Shown: piece after piece, positions 1 through 8,473 of the stretch
Numbering within the stretch: position 1 is the stretch's first letter
Layout: each line of letters begins with the position of its first letter
Source of the DNA: Bacteroidaceae bacterium
Lineage (GTDB): Bacteria; Bacteroidota; Bacteroidia; Bacteroidales; Bacteroidaceae
DNA length: 40,564 nt
Direction: 5' to 3'
Assembly: GCA_024401305.1 (NCBI GenBank)
Contig: JAKSLI010000026.1
Location: 1 to 40,564, forward strand
Notes under the pieces: generated by a model
Database searches by the model: none
Told to the model about the DNA's origin: nothing
What the model saw: the letters and a program-made list of their open reading frames with translations, nothing else
Translations under genes and position numbers: made by a program

Positions 1-95
1 AGCCAGGTGTTGAGGCTTACAAGAAGAATATGTTCGCTCTTCTCGAGAAGCCAGGCTATGAGGCTGAGACAGAGGCAATAAAGGCAAGACTGTAA
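1..95 (+). CDS. 3' end of an unidentified gene (partial)
   Basis: An open frame runs in from the left edge and stops at TAA (93-95). About 30 codons are visible; the tail is rich in Glu, Lys and Ala and ends in IKARL. It matches no family I can name with confidence, so no function is given. Codon choice (AAG, GAG, CTC, GCT) is like that of the other genes here, and a C-rich hairpin element follows immediately after the stop, which supports this being a genuine gene end. Confidence 0.6.
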   Translation, partial: PGVEAYKKNMFALLEKPGYEAETEAIKARL

Positions 96-130
96 GACCC
101 CACCCAAACCCTCCCCACGAGGGAGGGCTT
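96..130 (+). repeat. C-rich/G-rich hairpin element after a stop codon, possible terminator
   Basis: The element starts GACCCC directly after the stop codon and forms a 7-bp stem, CCCTCCC (109-115) with GGGAGGG (121-127), around a 5-nt loop. It has the same layout (GACCCC, spacer, C-run, short loop, G-run) as the two elements between groES and groEL in this window, so it may belong to the same dispersed repeat family. No long T-run follows, so a terminator role is only possible. Confidence 0.55.
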
Positions 131-143
131 ATGAAATAAGATA

Positions 144-908
144 ATGTATAAGAATAATATAGAACAATACTTACAAAAGAACGGCTTTGTGGACTTCGCT
201 CCGAAGGCCGTTCTTTTTGATATGGACGGTGTAATCTATGATTCTATGCCGGCTCATGCTTACGCTTGGAAGAAGGCTACGGAAGAGTTCGGATTGCATT
301 TCACAGAAGAAGACACCTACATTCATGAAGGAATGCGAGGCGAGGAAGTAATAGCAAATCTTACTCGTGAGCAGAAGGGTTACGAAGCCTCCGAAGAAGA
401 GATAAAAACAATCTATGCACGAAAGGCTGAGATTCTTGCCACGGAGTTTGGCGTTATTCCGAAAATGCCTGGCACAGAAGAACTTATGCGTAAATTGAAA
501 GATGCCGGTTTACTGATAATTGTTGTTACAGGTTCCGGTCAACATTCCACCCTGAAGCGCGTAACTTCCGACCATCCTGGACTTGTTTCTGAGGAACTCA
601 TCATTTCGAGCAAAGACTGCACTCGCGGCAAACCCGATCCACAACCATATCAGAAAGGTTTGGCGCTTGCAGGAAAGACGCTTGGCAGAAAAGATGCTGA
701 TGGAAATTTCATGCCGATAGAACCTTGGGAAGCAATCGTGGTTGAAAATGCTCCAATGGGAGTTCATGCCGGCGTTGCTGCGAAAATATTCACAATAGGC
801 GTGAATACGGGTCCGCTTGACGATGAACTTCTGTGGAATGAAGGTGCCAATCTTGTGATAAAACCAATGGCTGCTTTATGTGATACTATTGAGGAATTGA
901 TACATTAG
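144..908 (+). CDS. HAD-superfamily hydrolase, beta-phosphoglucomutase/phosphatase-like
   Basis: This 254-residue protein has the HAD motif I sequence FDMDGVIYDS (D26 nucleophile, D28 acid/base) and the layout of subfamily I HAD enzymes with a helical cap. Motif II is near VVTGSG, the motif III lysine lies in GKPDPQPY, and motif IV is VVENAPMGVHAG. Members dephosphorylate small phosphorylated metabolites or isomerise sugar phosphates in the cytoplasm; the substrate cannot be read from sequence. The roughly 20-residue N-terminal extension before the core strand is typical of Bacteroidetes members annotated as beta-phosphoglucomutase or HAD hydrolase. It stands alone between the C-rich hairpin element and the promoter of the glycosidase gene. 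Confidence 0.85.
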   Translation: MYKNNIEQYLQKNGFVDFAPKAVLFDMDGVIYDSMPAHAYAWKKATEEFGLHFTEEDTYIHEGMRGEEVIANLTREQKGYEASEEEIKTIYARKAEILATEFGVIPKMPGTEELMRKLKDAGLLIIVVTGSGQHSTLKRVTSDHPGLVSEELIISSKDCTRGKPDPQPYQKGLALAGKTLGRKDADGNFMPIEPWEAIVVENAPMGVHAGVAAKIFTIGVNTGPLDDELLWNEGANLVIKPMAALCDTIEELIH

Positions 909-973
909 TATCAGTGTGAATTGCTGTTATTTGTCCATTTGTATTAAGATGTGTAAAGATATTTGTGTTTTCT

Positions 974-1005
974 TTTGGGCTTTTGTGAAATTGTTGCTAA
1001 TTTTG
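974..1005 (+). promoter_or_regulatory. Bacteroidetes-type promoter for the GH10-like gene
   Basis: A -33 box TTTG (974-977) is separated by exactly 20 bp from a -7 box TAATTTTG (998-1005), matching the TTTG / TAnnTTTG consensus of the Bacteroidetes housekeeping sigma factor. Transcription should start near 1009-1012, only a few bases before the ATG at 1014. This makes an upstream in-frame ATG at 963 implausible as the start, because the promoter would lie inside the coding region. Confidence 0.7.
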
Positions 1006-1013
1006 CAACCCCT

Positions 1014-2396
1014 ATGGACAAATTTCTAAGAATATTTACAATCATCACTCTCCTTGCCATTTCATCAGTGGTCAAGGCGAGCGATACTTTTACAGATGCC
1101 GTTGCATCCCCTAAATGGGAAGTTAGAGCCGTTTGGCTTACAACATTCAGGGGATTGGATTGGCCAAAGACAAAGGTAAAGGACGACTGGAGCAGAGAGT
1201 TGCAGAAGCGTGAATTGGTAAGAATGCTCGACGGCTTGCAAGAGGCTAACATAAATACCGTAATCTTTCAGGCTCGCACCCGTGGTCTTACAGCTTACAA
1301 ATCGCAGTATGAACCTTACGATGATGTCTGGACTGGAACAGAAGGAAAGGATCCGGGCTACGACCCGTTGGCATTTGCAATTGAAGAATGTCACAAACGC
1401 AACATGGAATGTCACGCTTGGGTGGTAAGTGTTTGTCCGGCAAAGGGTTTCCGTGACCCTAATCTTCCTTCTACAGCCCCTTACATTGCGGGTATCTGTG
1501 AGGAAATAGCACGCAATTATGATGTGGATGGCATTAGTCTTGACTACATTCGCTATCGTGACAACAAACCTCTTGGGGTGTCACAATGGCAGGCTTGCGA
1601 GAATATTACGAAGATTGTTCGTGCCATTCACGACCGCGTTAAAGCCGTTAAGCCATGGATAAAACTCTCATGTTCACCAATCGGAAAATACAAGCAGAAC
1701 ATCAATCTTTCGTCAAAATACAACGCATTCGACAAAGGTCAGGATGTAGAGCGTTGGACACGCGAAGGACTCATGGACATCGTCTTCCCGATGGCATACT
1801 GGGATAACAGCAATTTCTACCCATGGATGCCGCAATGGAAGCAGATTGCTCACGGCAAGATCATGGCACCTGGCCTTGGAACTTACTTCCTCGACCCTCG
1901 CGAAGGCAACCGCACACTCTATGAACAGGCAAAGCAGCATAAGTTTGTTCGCTACGACGGAGGCATGGGTTTCGCTCTTTTCCGTGCAGAACATCTGCTG
2001 AAAGATTTCAAGGGAATATACAAGTTCATGAAGGATTTCTGTCCGTATCCATCGCTTGTGCCTTCCATAGACAGCAGCAAAAAGCCGGAGAAACCGCAAG
2101 GCGTGAAGATTCAATATGGCAAGGACGCAACGACTCTCTACTGGAATCCACAGCCAAACACGATGGTTAACGTCTATGCTAGTCGCGAATGGCCTGTTGA
2201 CATCACGAAAGCGCAGAACCTCATAGCCGCTCGTGTGAGAGGTTCGCAAATCACAATTCCTACCCAATATAAACTATATTACGCAATTACAACCTTAGAC
2301 AGATACGGAAACGAAAGCGATGAAATTAGTACGGCCAAAGAAAAATTTAGGTCAGCACTTTCTTACAGACCTGACAATAGCAAAAGCAATCGCTGA
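1014..2396 (+). CDS. Secreted GH10-like glycosyl hydrolase (GHL10/DUF187, YngK-like)
   Basis: The product is about 460 residues. It starts with a Sec signal peptide (MDKFLRIFTIITLLAISSVVKA), followed by the glycosyl-hydrolase-like TIM barrel of the DUF187/GHL10 family: EVRAVWLTTFRGLDWP, INTVIFQARTRG, DGISLDYIRYR and LMDIVFPMAYWDNS are typical strand motifs. A C-terminal Fn3-like region follows (TTLYWNPQP to YAITTLDRYGNES). Family members act in the envelope on glycans, probably peptidoglycan-type, but the substrate is not established. I chose ATG 1014 because it begins the signal peptide and lies just after the promoter. The last 77 nt overlap the start of rsmA in another frame, so the final 25 or so residues are encoded inside rsmA. 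Confidence 0.85.
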   Translation: MDKFLRIFTIITLLAISSVVKASDTFTDAVASPKWEVRAVWLTTFRGLDWPKTKVKDDWSRELQKRELVRMLDGLQEANINTVIFQARTRGLTAYKSQYEPYDDVWTGTEGKDPGYDPLAFAIEECHKRNMECHAWVVSVCPAKGFRDPNLPSTAPYIAGICEEIARNYDVDGISLDYIRYRDNKPLGVSQWQACENITKIVRAIHDRVKAVKPWIKLSCSPIGKYKQNINLSSKYNAFDKGQDVERWTREGLMDIVFPMAYWDNSNFYPWMPQWKQIAHGKIMAPGLGTYFLDPREGNRTLYEQAKQHKFVRYDGGMGFALFRAEHLLKDFKGIYKFMKDFCPYPSLVPSIDSSKKPEKPQGVKIQYGKDATTLYWNPQPNTMVNVYASREWPVDITKAQNLIAARVRGSQITIPTQYKLYYAITTLDRYGNESDEISTAKEKFRSALSYRPDNSKSNR

Positions 2397-3123
2397 TACG
2401 GTTGACGCTTGCCCAGAAATTCCAGTCCTGGAAGTAGGACCGGGCATGGGTGTGATGACGCAATACATCTACCCGAAAGGACGACCATTCAAAGTTGTGG
2501 AAATCGATCGTGAATCGGTTGCTTACCTTAACGAGGTGTATCCGAAGTTGCGTTCAAACATAATCTCAGCCGATTTCCTCCGATTGGATTTGAATGAGGT
2601 GTTCGATGGAAAGCAATTCGTTCTTACGGGCAACTATCCCTACGACATCTCTTCGCAGATCTTCTTCAAGATGCTTGACAACAAGGACTTGATTCCTTGT
2701 TGCACAGGCATGATACAAAGGGAAGTAGCACAGAGAATAGCAGCTCAGCCAGGCAACAAAACATACGGCATTCTGAGCGTTATGATTCAGGCTTACTACG
2801 ATGTTGAGTATCTGTTTACGGTTGACGAGAATGTGTTCAATCCACCGCCAAAGGTGAAGAGCGCCGTCATTCGCATGACACGCAATAAGACGGAGCATCT
2901 TGACTGCAACGAGAAACTTTTCAAGACTCTTGTGAAGACTCTTTTCGGTCAGCGCAGAAAGATGATTCGCGGCTCAATAAAGCAACTCTTCACGCAGCAA
3001 CCAGCGCCTGAATTCTTTGAACATCCGTTCATGACAAAACGCCCGGAACAGCTTAGCATACAGGAGTTTGTGGAACTTACCAATATTGTAAGCAACTCAG
3101 GTTGCTTACAGGCTAAAGGCTAA
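2320..3123 (+). CDS. rsmA: 16S rRNA dimethyladenosine transferase RsmA (KsgA)
   Basis: The enzyme dimethylates two adjacent adenines near the 3' end of 16S rRNA using S-adenosylmethionine, a late step in 30S assembly. The 267-residue product has the family's N-terminal signature VRPKKNLGQHFL, SAM-binding motif I EVGPGMGVMTQ (E38-Q48), an acidic motif in ADF (D85) and the catalytic NYPY (105-108). The conserved N-terminus fixes the start at 2320, inside the 3' end of the glycosidase gene. The last residues (SNSGCLQAKG) look like a non-conserved tail. It lies upstream of ispE with a 53-nt gap and may be co-transcribed with it. Confidence 0.97.
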   Translation: MKLVRPKKNLGQHFLTDLTIAKAIADTVDACPEIPVLEVGPGMGVMTQYIYPKGRPFKVVEIDRESVAYLNEVYPKLRSNIISADFLRLDLNEVFDGKQFVLTGNYPYDISSQIFFKMLDNKDLIPCCTGMIQREVAQRIAAQPGNKTYGILSVMIQAYYDVEYLFTVDENVFNPPPKVKSAVIRMTRNKTEHLDCNEKLFKTLVKTLFGQRRKMIRGSIKQLFTQQPAPEFFEHPFMTKRPEQLSIQEFVELTNIVSNSGCLQAKG

Positions 3124-3176
3124 AAGCAAAGGCACTGAAATCTTCGACCTACAAAACAATATCCAAGAAATCGCAA

Positions 3177-3950
3177 ATGAAACTCTACCCGCCTGCCAAA
3201 ATAAACCTCGGATTGAATATCGTTTCCAAGCGACCTGATGGCTATCACGACCTTGAAACGGTGTTCTACCCACTCATGGATGTGACGGATGTTCTTGACG
3301 TCAATGTCATATCAAGAGAGGATGGAACCGTTACTCTCTCTCTTGATGGCAATCCGATTGAAGGTGATCCGGAGAAGAATCTTGTGGTAAAGGCTTATCG
3401 CTTGCTCGCAAACGACTATAAACTTCCTGCCATGAGCATCAATCTTACAAAGAGAATTCCGATGCAGGCCGGTATGGGAGGAGGTTCTGCCGATGCTGCC
3501 TATACCTTGAAGGCTGTAAACGCACTTGCAAACCTCGGTCTTAATGACGACCAACTTGAGGAATACGCCTTGAAGCTTGGTGCTGATTGTCCGTTTTTCG
3601 TTCGCTGCAAACCGTGTTTCGCAACTGGAGTAGGGGAGAAGATGACCCCAATAAACCTTTCACTCGCAGATTATGAGGTGCGATATGTGAAGGATGATGA
3701 GATCTCTGTCTCTACAGCAGATGCTTTTCGCAATATTTCTGTGCAGAAACCACAGCGTGAATGCGTTGACATAGTCCTTAACGAACCGATTGAAAATTGG
3801 AAGGAACTTCTGCATAACGACTTTGAAACAACCGTGTTTGCAAAGTATCCGAAACTTGCAGAAATAAAGCAAAAGATGTATGATGATGGTGCTGTCTATG
3901 CCGTAATGACAGGTTCTGGTAGCGCTATAATTGGTATATTTGGAAAATAG
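3177..3950 (+). CDS. ispE: 4-diphosphocytidyl-2-C-methyl-D-erythritol kinase
   Basis: IspE phosphorylates CDP-methylerythritol with ATP in the non-mevalonate (MEP) isoprenoid pathway in the cytoplasm. The 257-residue protein is a GHMP kinase: N-terminal PPAKINLGLNI with catalytic K8, the glycine-rich ATP loop PMQAGMGGGSADAA (95-108), the conserved LGADCPFF with D137, and the C-terminal GSGSAIIGIF motif. Length is normal although slightly short for the family. It is followed after 13 nt by dnaB, suggesting co-transcription. Confidence 0.97.
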   Translation: MKLYPPAKINLGLNIVSKRPDGYHDLETVFYPLMDVTDVLDVNVISREDGTVTLSLDGNPIEGDPEKNLVVKAYRLLANDYKLPAMSINLTKRIPMQAGMGGGSADAAYTLKAVNALANLGLNDDQLEEYALKLGADCPFFVRCKPCFATGVGEKMTPINLSLADYEVRYVKDDEISVSTADAFRNISVQKPQRECVDIVLNEPIENWKELLHNDFETTVFAKYPKLAEIKQKMYDDGAVYAVMTGSGSAIIGIFGK

Positions 3951-3963
3951 AGAATAGAAACCC

Positions 3964-5529
3964 ATGGCAAAACAAAACACAACAGGAAAGAAATCGAATG
4001 TAAAGATAGCCGTAAACCCGGAATTCGAACATCTTCAGCCGCAAGTGGTGGAGATGGAGAAGAAGGTGTTGGCGGCTCTTATGATAGACCGAGATGCTTA
4101 CGCAATGGTAAACGACCAAATCTCGGCAGACATGTTCTACGATCCTCGCCACAAGAAGATATTCGAGGCTATCTTCGCTCTCAATATTGCAGAGAAACCC
4201 GTTGACCTTGTGACGGTTACGGAAGAATTGCGTCATCAGGGAACTTTCGACGAGATAGGCATGGACTATCTTCTTGAGATTGATGATTCGGCAGCGACTT
4301 CCGCTAATATCGTCTATCATGTAAAGGTCATCAATGAGAAGTTTCTTGCTCGTCAGCTAATCAGTTATTCAAGCGTTGTACAGACGAAAGCCTTTGATGC
4401 TACGAACGATGTGAATGAAGTGATGCAAGAGGCTGAGGCAAGTCTTTTCCAGATATCGCAAAAGAACAAGAAGGCTGATTTCGTTCATGTGGCTCCTGTG
4501 GTAAAGGCCGCTCAGGATCTCTTGTTGAAAGCTGCTGCAAACCAGGGTGGCTTGACAGGTATTCCTACGGGTTATGCAAAGCTTGACGACATGACTGCAG
4601 GTTGGCAAAAGTCCGACCTGGTAATCATAGCCGCTCGTCCTGCCATGGGTAAGACCGCTTTTGCCCTTTCCTTAGCAAGAAACATAGCTGTTGACTACAA
4701 TCGTCCTGTAGGTTTCTTCTCTCTTGAAATGAGCAATGTACAGCTTGTTAACCGTCTGATAGCCAATGTTTGCGAGATTGACAGCAAGAAGATTCTCAAC
4801 GGTCAGCTTGATGATATGGAATGGAAGCAGTTCGACAACAATATCAGTCGTCTTTCCGATGCTCCAATCTATCTTGACGATACTCCAGGTATGTCTATCT
4901 TCGAACTGAGGACAAAAGCTCGCCGCATGGTGAGAGAGCATGGAGTTGAGATTCTCATGATTGACTACCTCCAGCTCATGAATGCCAATGGAGCAAAGTT
5001 CGGAAGCCGTCAGGAAGAGGTTTCTACTATCTCTCGTTCGCTGAAAGGATTGGCAAAGGAACTCGATATTCCTGTCATTGCTCTCTCTCAGCTGAACCGT
5101 GATGTAGAGAAGCGTGACAATAACCCGGATAGTGGCGTTGACTCTCATATTCCGCAGATGAGTGACCTTCGTGAATCTGGTGCCATCGAGCAGGATGCCG
5201 ACATGATTATCTTCATCCATCGTCCTGAGTATTACCGCATTTATCAGGATTCTCACGGAAACGATACTCGCGGAAAGGCGCAGATTGTTATAGCTAAACA
5301 CCGTAAGGGTGCTACTGGCGATGTGTTCCTCGACTTCAAGGGACAGTTTACGAAGTTCCAAGATCCTGTTAGTGGCAATAGTGCTCCTCGCAACACTTTT
5401 GAAGGTGAAATAGTTGGCTCAAAGTCGAATGACTTCAACGGTGGTGCGCCAATGCCACCTATAGAAGGCGATCCGTTTGCTGATACCTCGATAAATGATA
5501 TCCTTGACGGTGGGGCAGTTCCATATTAA
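3964..5529 (+). CDS. dnaB: Replicative DNA helicase DnaB
   Basis: DnaB is the hexameric helicase that unwinds DNA ahead of the replisome and recruits primase (dnaG is also in this window, at 36541). The 521-residue protein has the N-terminal helical domain (about 25-125), a linker, then the RecA-fold motor starting at GIPTGYAKLDDMTAGW (about 199). Walker A is ARPAMGKTAF with K230, Walker B is EILMIDYLQLM, and SQLNRDVEKR and the SDLRESGAIEQDAD stretch follow. No intein interrupts it. The first 20 or so residues are basic and poorly conserved, and the C-terminal 50 residues are low-complexity and Gly/Pro/Asp-rich. Confidence 0.98.
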   Translation: MAKQNTTGKKSNVKIAVNPEFEHLQPQVVEMEKKVLAALMIDRDAYAMVNDQISADMFYDPRHKKIFEAIFALNIAEKPVDLVTVTEELRHQGTFDEIGMDYLLEIDDSAATSANIVYHVKVINEKFLARQLISYSSVVQTKAFDATNDVNEVMQEAEASLFQISQKNKKADFVHVAPVVKAAQDLLLKAAANQGGLTGIPTGYAKLDDMTAGWQKSDLVIIAARPAMGKTAFALSLARNIAVDYNRPVGFFSLEMSNVQLVNRLIANVCEIDSKKILNGQLDDMEWKQFDNNISRLSDAPIYLDDTPGMSIFELRTKARRMVREHGVEILMIDYLQLMNANGAKFGSRQEEVSTISRSLKGLAKELDIPVIALSQLNRDVEKRDNNPDSGVDSHIPQMSDLRESGAIEQDADMIIFIHRPEYYRIYQDSHGNDTRGKAQIVIAKHRKGATGDVFLDFKGQFTKFQDPVSGNSAPRNTFEGEIVGSKSNDFNGGAPMPPIEGDPFADTSINDILDGGAVPY

Positions 5530-5552
5530 AATGATAAAATAATAGTCATTAG

Positions 5553-6290
5553 ATGAAAACGATTATACTTGATGTTGGCAACACTTTCGTGAAGACAACT
5601 CTTTTTGAAGGTGACGAAGTGGTGAAAAGCGAGCATTTCCGCCATAGCGAGTTGCATTCGTTCGTGGATTTTCTAGCTAATAATCCTGCCGACAGAGGTG
5701 CTTATGCTGTTGTCGGACACATATCAGGTGCACTTCAGAAAGCAATAAATCACTCAAAAACTCGCCTCGAGCTTGTAACTGTTTCCGATATTCCTGAGTC
5801 GGTTATCAAGAATGAGTACTCTACACCTCACACCCTTGGCATTGATCGTATTGCTGCCGTCATTGGAGCGAAGTCTTTGTCTCATGGTGAGGAGAACATA
5901 ATGGTGATAGATTGCGGAACATGCATCACTTTCGACATAGCTGTAGGCAATTCTTACCTTGGAGGCAACATCTCTCCTGGCATCAATATGCGCCTTCGTG
6001 CTATGCACGCTTATACGGAAAGTCTTCCAAAAGTGTTCTCTGATGGTGACGTTCCTGATATCGGAATTTCAACGGAAACTGCCATGCGAAGTGGTGTTAT
6101 TCATGGTGTTTCGTTCGAAATAGAACGTGCTATTGAGTATTTTTCGGGCAAATTTAACAATCTTAAGGTTTATTTAACAGGCGGAGGAGCAAAAGAGTTG
6201 CACATCTCAAAAAATATAGTTACCTTTGCCGACGATTTCCTAGTGGAAAGAGGTATCAATGAGATACTTAAACATACACAGAATAAATAA
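5553..6290 (+). CDS. coaX: Type III pantothenate kinase
   Basis: CoaX catalyses the first committed step of coenzyme A synthesis, ATP-dependent phosphorylation of pantothenate. The 245-residue protein shows the ASKHA-fold signatures of the type III enzyme: DVGNTFVKT (D7, phosphate 1 loop), TLGIDRIAAVIGA (95-106) for pantothenate binding, and IDCGTCITFD (D120). The C-terminal LTGGGA is the adenosine motif. CoaE, the last enzyme of the same pathway, is encoded at 18408. The gene lies 6 nt before the next gene, so the two are almost certainly co-transcribed. Confidence 0.96.
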   Translation: MKTIILDVGNTFVKTTLFEGDEVVKSEHFRHSELHSFVDFLANNPADRGAYAVVGHISGALQKAINHSKTRLELVTVSDIPESVIKNEYSTPHTLGIDRIAAVIGAKSLSHGEENIMVIDCGTCITFDIAVGNSYLGGNISPGINMRLRAMHAYTESLPKVFSDGDVPDIGISTETAMRSGVIHGVSFEIERAIEYFSGKFNNLKVYLTGGGAKELHISKNIVTFADDFLVERGINEILKHTQNK

Positions 6291-6296
6291 ACGATA

Positions 6297-7619
6297 ATGA
6301 TACGAATTCAACATATCTTTCTTTCCCTGATACTTTGCGCATTTGCTGCAAATGCATCAGCGCAATACACTTCCGATTCTCCTTCCGGAACCCTTTCGCC
6401 ATATTCTCAGTTTGGCCTTGGACTACTTCAGCAACCTACCACAGGTTTCAATGCCGGTATGGATGGTCTCGGTATTGCCATGCGTGGTCATAACGAAATC
6501 AACTCTACCAACCCTGCAAGTTATTCTGCAATTGACTCTCTCTCATTCATCTTTGATGCAGGGGTGTCTGGACAGATGACGAACTTTGAGCAAGGCAACA
6601 AGAAAATCAATCGATATTCTGCTGGTCTTGACTATGTTTCTGCCATCTTCCGAGCAGCAAAGGGAGTTGGCATAAGCTTTGGCGTTCAACCTTATTCGCA
6701 GATTGGCTATGATTATAGTGAGTCTGGTTATGTGGGTGACCAAAAGACTTTGAAATACATCAACTCTTACCACTCTCGTCAGTCTGGTATCCAGAATTAC
6801 TATGTCGGTATCGGTTGGCGTCCTTTCAAGTTCGTTTCTATTGGTGCAAATGTGGGTTACATGCATGGAGAGATGGATAGAACCGTAACAAACTCTTTCT
6901 CTGATTCCAACATCGACACTTATGTGAAGAACTATCAGACGACAATCAACTCATACAAGGCTGATTTCGGTTTGCAGGTAATGGTTCCTGTAAACAAGAA
7001 AGATGTAATTACCCTTGGTGCTACTTATGGATTAGGCCATGACCTGAAGGCTGACCAGGAACTGTATTACATGCACACAACATCATCTACAAGCAAGACT
7101 GACACAACGAAATATGTGGCAAAAAACGCATTCTCTATCCCAACAACTATTGGAGCCGGCGTTTCATTCGCTCACGGAAGCAAGTGGAGAATAGGTGCTG
7201 ACTACACTCTTCAGAAGTGGGCTGATTTGAGCTATCCTGTATTTCAGGAAAACTCTAACGGCAAGGGCTTTGTGATGTCTAACAATTATTACATGGATCG
7301 TCAGCGAATGACTGTCGGTGGTGAGTATTGTACTAACGAAGTAAGTCGCAATTTCATTGATAGAATACGCTATCGCGTTGGTGCTTCTTACACAACGCCT
7401 TACTATAAGATAGGCAATGTTGATGGTCCTAAGGAACTTAGCGTGAGTGCAGGTTTTGTTCTTCCAATCGTCAATGGCTATAACAACCGCTCTATGCTTA
7501 ATGTTTCTGCCCAGTGGGTTAAGACGGATGCCCCAGGATTAATCAAGGAAAACTCTTTCCGCATAAAGATTGGCTTCACATTCAATGAGCGCTGGTTCAT
7601 GAAGTGGAAGGTAGAGTAA
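6297..7619 (+). CDS. Outer-membrane beta-barrel protein, function unknown
   Basis: The 440-residue product has a clear Sec signal peptide ending in NASAQ. It is then rich in alternating aromatic and polar strands with conserved small turns (SGTLSPYSQFGLG, MDGLGIAMRG, NSTNPASYSAIDS), typical of Bacteroidetes barrels related to the FadL/PorV type. The C-terminus ends in a strand with aromatic residues (RIKIGFTFNERWFMKWKVE). The first 70 residues (no difference between good or bad strain; asymmetric YSQFG and NPASY motifs) match a family found next to coaX in many Bacteroidales. Its position between coaX and lptC suggests an envelope role, but no substrate or partner can be inferred. Confidence 0.75.
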   Translation: MIRIQHIFLSLILCAFAANASAQYTSDSPSGTLSPYSQFGLGLLQQPTTGFNAGMDGLGIAMRGHNEINSTNPASYSAIDSLSFIFDAGVSGQMTNFEQGNKKINRYSAGLDYVSAIFRAAKGVGISFGVQPYSQIGYDYSESGYVGDQKTLKYINSYHSRQSGIQNYYVGIGWRPFKFVSIGANVGYMHGEMDRTVTNSFSDSNIDTYVKNYQTTINSYKADFGLQVMVPVNKKDVITLGATYGLGHDLKADQELYYMHTTSSTSKTDTTKYVAKNAFSIPTTIGAGVSFAHGSKWRIGADYTLQKWADLSYPVFQENSNGKGFVMSNNYYMDRQRMTVGGEYCTNEVSRNFIDRIRYRVGASYTTPYYKIGNVDGPKELSVSAGFVLPIVNGYNNRSMLNVSAQWVKTDAPGLIKENSFRIKIGFTFNERWFMKWKVE

Positions 7620-7681
7620 ATTTACAGATTTACGAACTTTCAATTTACGAATTATCGATTCCTAGATTTACTGCAACTTAA

Positions 7682-8374
7682 TTGAAACAATTTCCCATCA
7701 TATTCCTCTTTTCCCTGCTATGTCTTTTCGCTTGTGAAGAAAAGATTGACCATTCTGCACCTGCTGTCAACGAGCGTGACTCTGCTTCAATGATGGTTAG
7801 CTGGGGTATCAACACATTGATTTCTGACTCAGGTGTGATGCGCTATCGAATGGTTGCAGAGCGATGGGAAGTGAACACGGTGAAGAATCCTTCCTTTTGG
7901 TTCTTTGATAAAGGATTGTTCCTTGAGCAGTTCGATGAGCAATTCCACATACAGGCATTCATAGAGTGCGACACAGCGTGGTTTTATGACCAGATTCGAG
8001 TATGGGAACTTCGTGGAAATGTGAGGATTCGTACAAACGACGGAACTCGTTTTGTAAGCGAAGAACTTTATTGGAATCAAGCAACACGCAAACTCTATAG
8101 CTATAAAAGTTCGAAGCTCACGACTCCTGATAGCGAGATGCAAGGAACGCACTTTGAGAGCGATGAGCCTGATAACCAGGGAAAGCTCAATCATTATCTC
8201 ATTGATAATTCCAAAGGCTACTTCAAGGCGTCTGATATGCACGATTCCAAGAACGATTCAAAGAGCAATCAGCCAGATAGCGTGAAGCAACAGAACTACC
8301 GTTCTCCGATGTCGCCAGTTAGAGGAAACTTCATCTCCATGCCTCCTGACACGCTTCAAAAGCCTAACACATAG
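7682..8374 (+). CDS. lptC: LPS export ABC transporter periplasmic protein LptC (lipoprotein form)
   Basis: LptC passes lipopolysaccharide from the LptBFG transporter to the periplasmic bridge. The 230-residue protein has a lipoprotein signal (LCLFAC, lipidation at Cys18) and then the OstA/LptC fold: DSGVMRYRMVAERWEVN, GLFLEQFDE, IECDTAWFYDQIRVWELRGNV and TRFVSEELYWNQATRKLYS are the recognisable LptC strand repeats. The C-terminal 45 residues (after KASDMHDSKND) are low-complexity and rich in Ser, Asn, Pro and Gln. I use TTG at 7682 because it directly precedes the signal peptide; the next in-frame ATG would remove it. It lies upstream of the CNNM/CBS gene. Confidence 0.88.
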   Translation: MKQFPIIFLFSLLCLFACEEKIDHSAPAVNERDSASMMVSWGINTLISDSGVMRYRMVAERWEVNTVKNPSFWFFDKGLFLEQFDEQFHIQAFIECDTAWFYDQIRVWELRGNVRIRTNDGTRFVSEELYWNQATRKLYSYKSSKLTTPDSEMQGTHFESDEPDNQGKLNHYLIDNSKGYFKASDMHDSKNDSKSNQPDSVKQQNYRSPMSPVRGNFISMPPDTLQKPNT

Positions 8375-8420
8375 CAAAACCAAAACGAAGACGAAAACCA
8401 AAACCAAAACGAGAATAATC
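8375..8420 (+). repeat. Short AAAACC/AAAACG-type tandem tract
   Basis: Directly after the lptC stop, units such as AAAACC, AAAACG and AAGACG recur in tandem, giving a purine-rich strand with almost no T. It is followed by two CCCCC runs and a small hairpin TGCGA/TCGCA (near 8438-8457). The tract resembles slippage-prone simple sequence and may be a former extension of the lptC low-complexity tail; no gene is seen. Confidence 0.5.
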
Positions 8421-8473
8421 CCCCAATAAGCCCCCGTGTGCGAGGCGTCAGCTTCGCATAAATACCTCCTCAA

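Noticed and set aside
963-1013. Upstream in-frame ATG as start of the glycosidase gene
   Set aside because: The consensus promoter (974-1005) would lie inside the coding region and the extra 17 residues precede a complete signal peptide starting at 1014.
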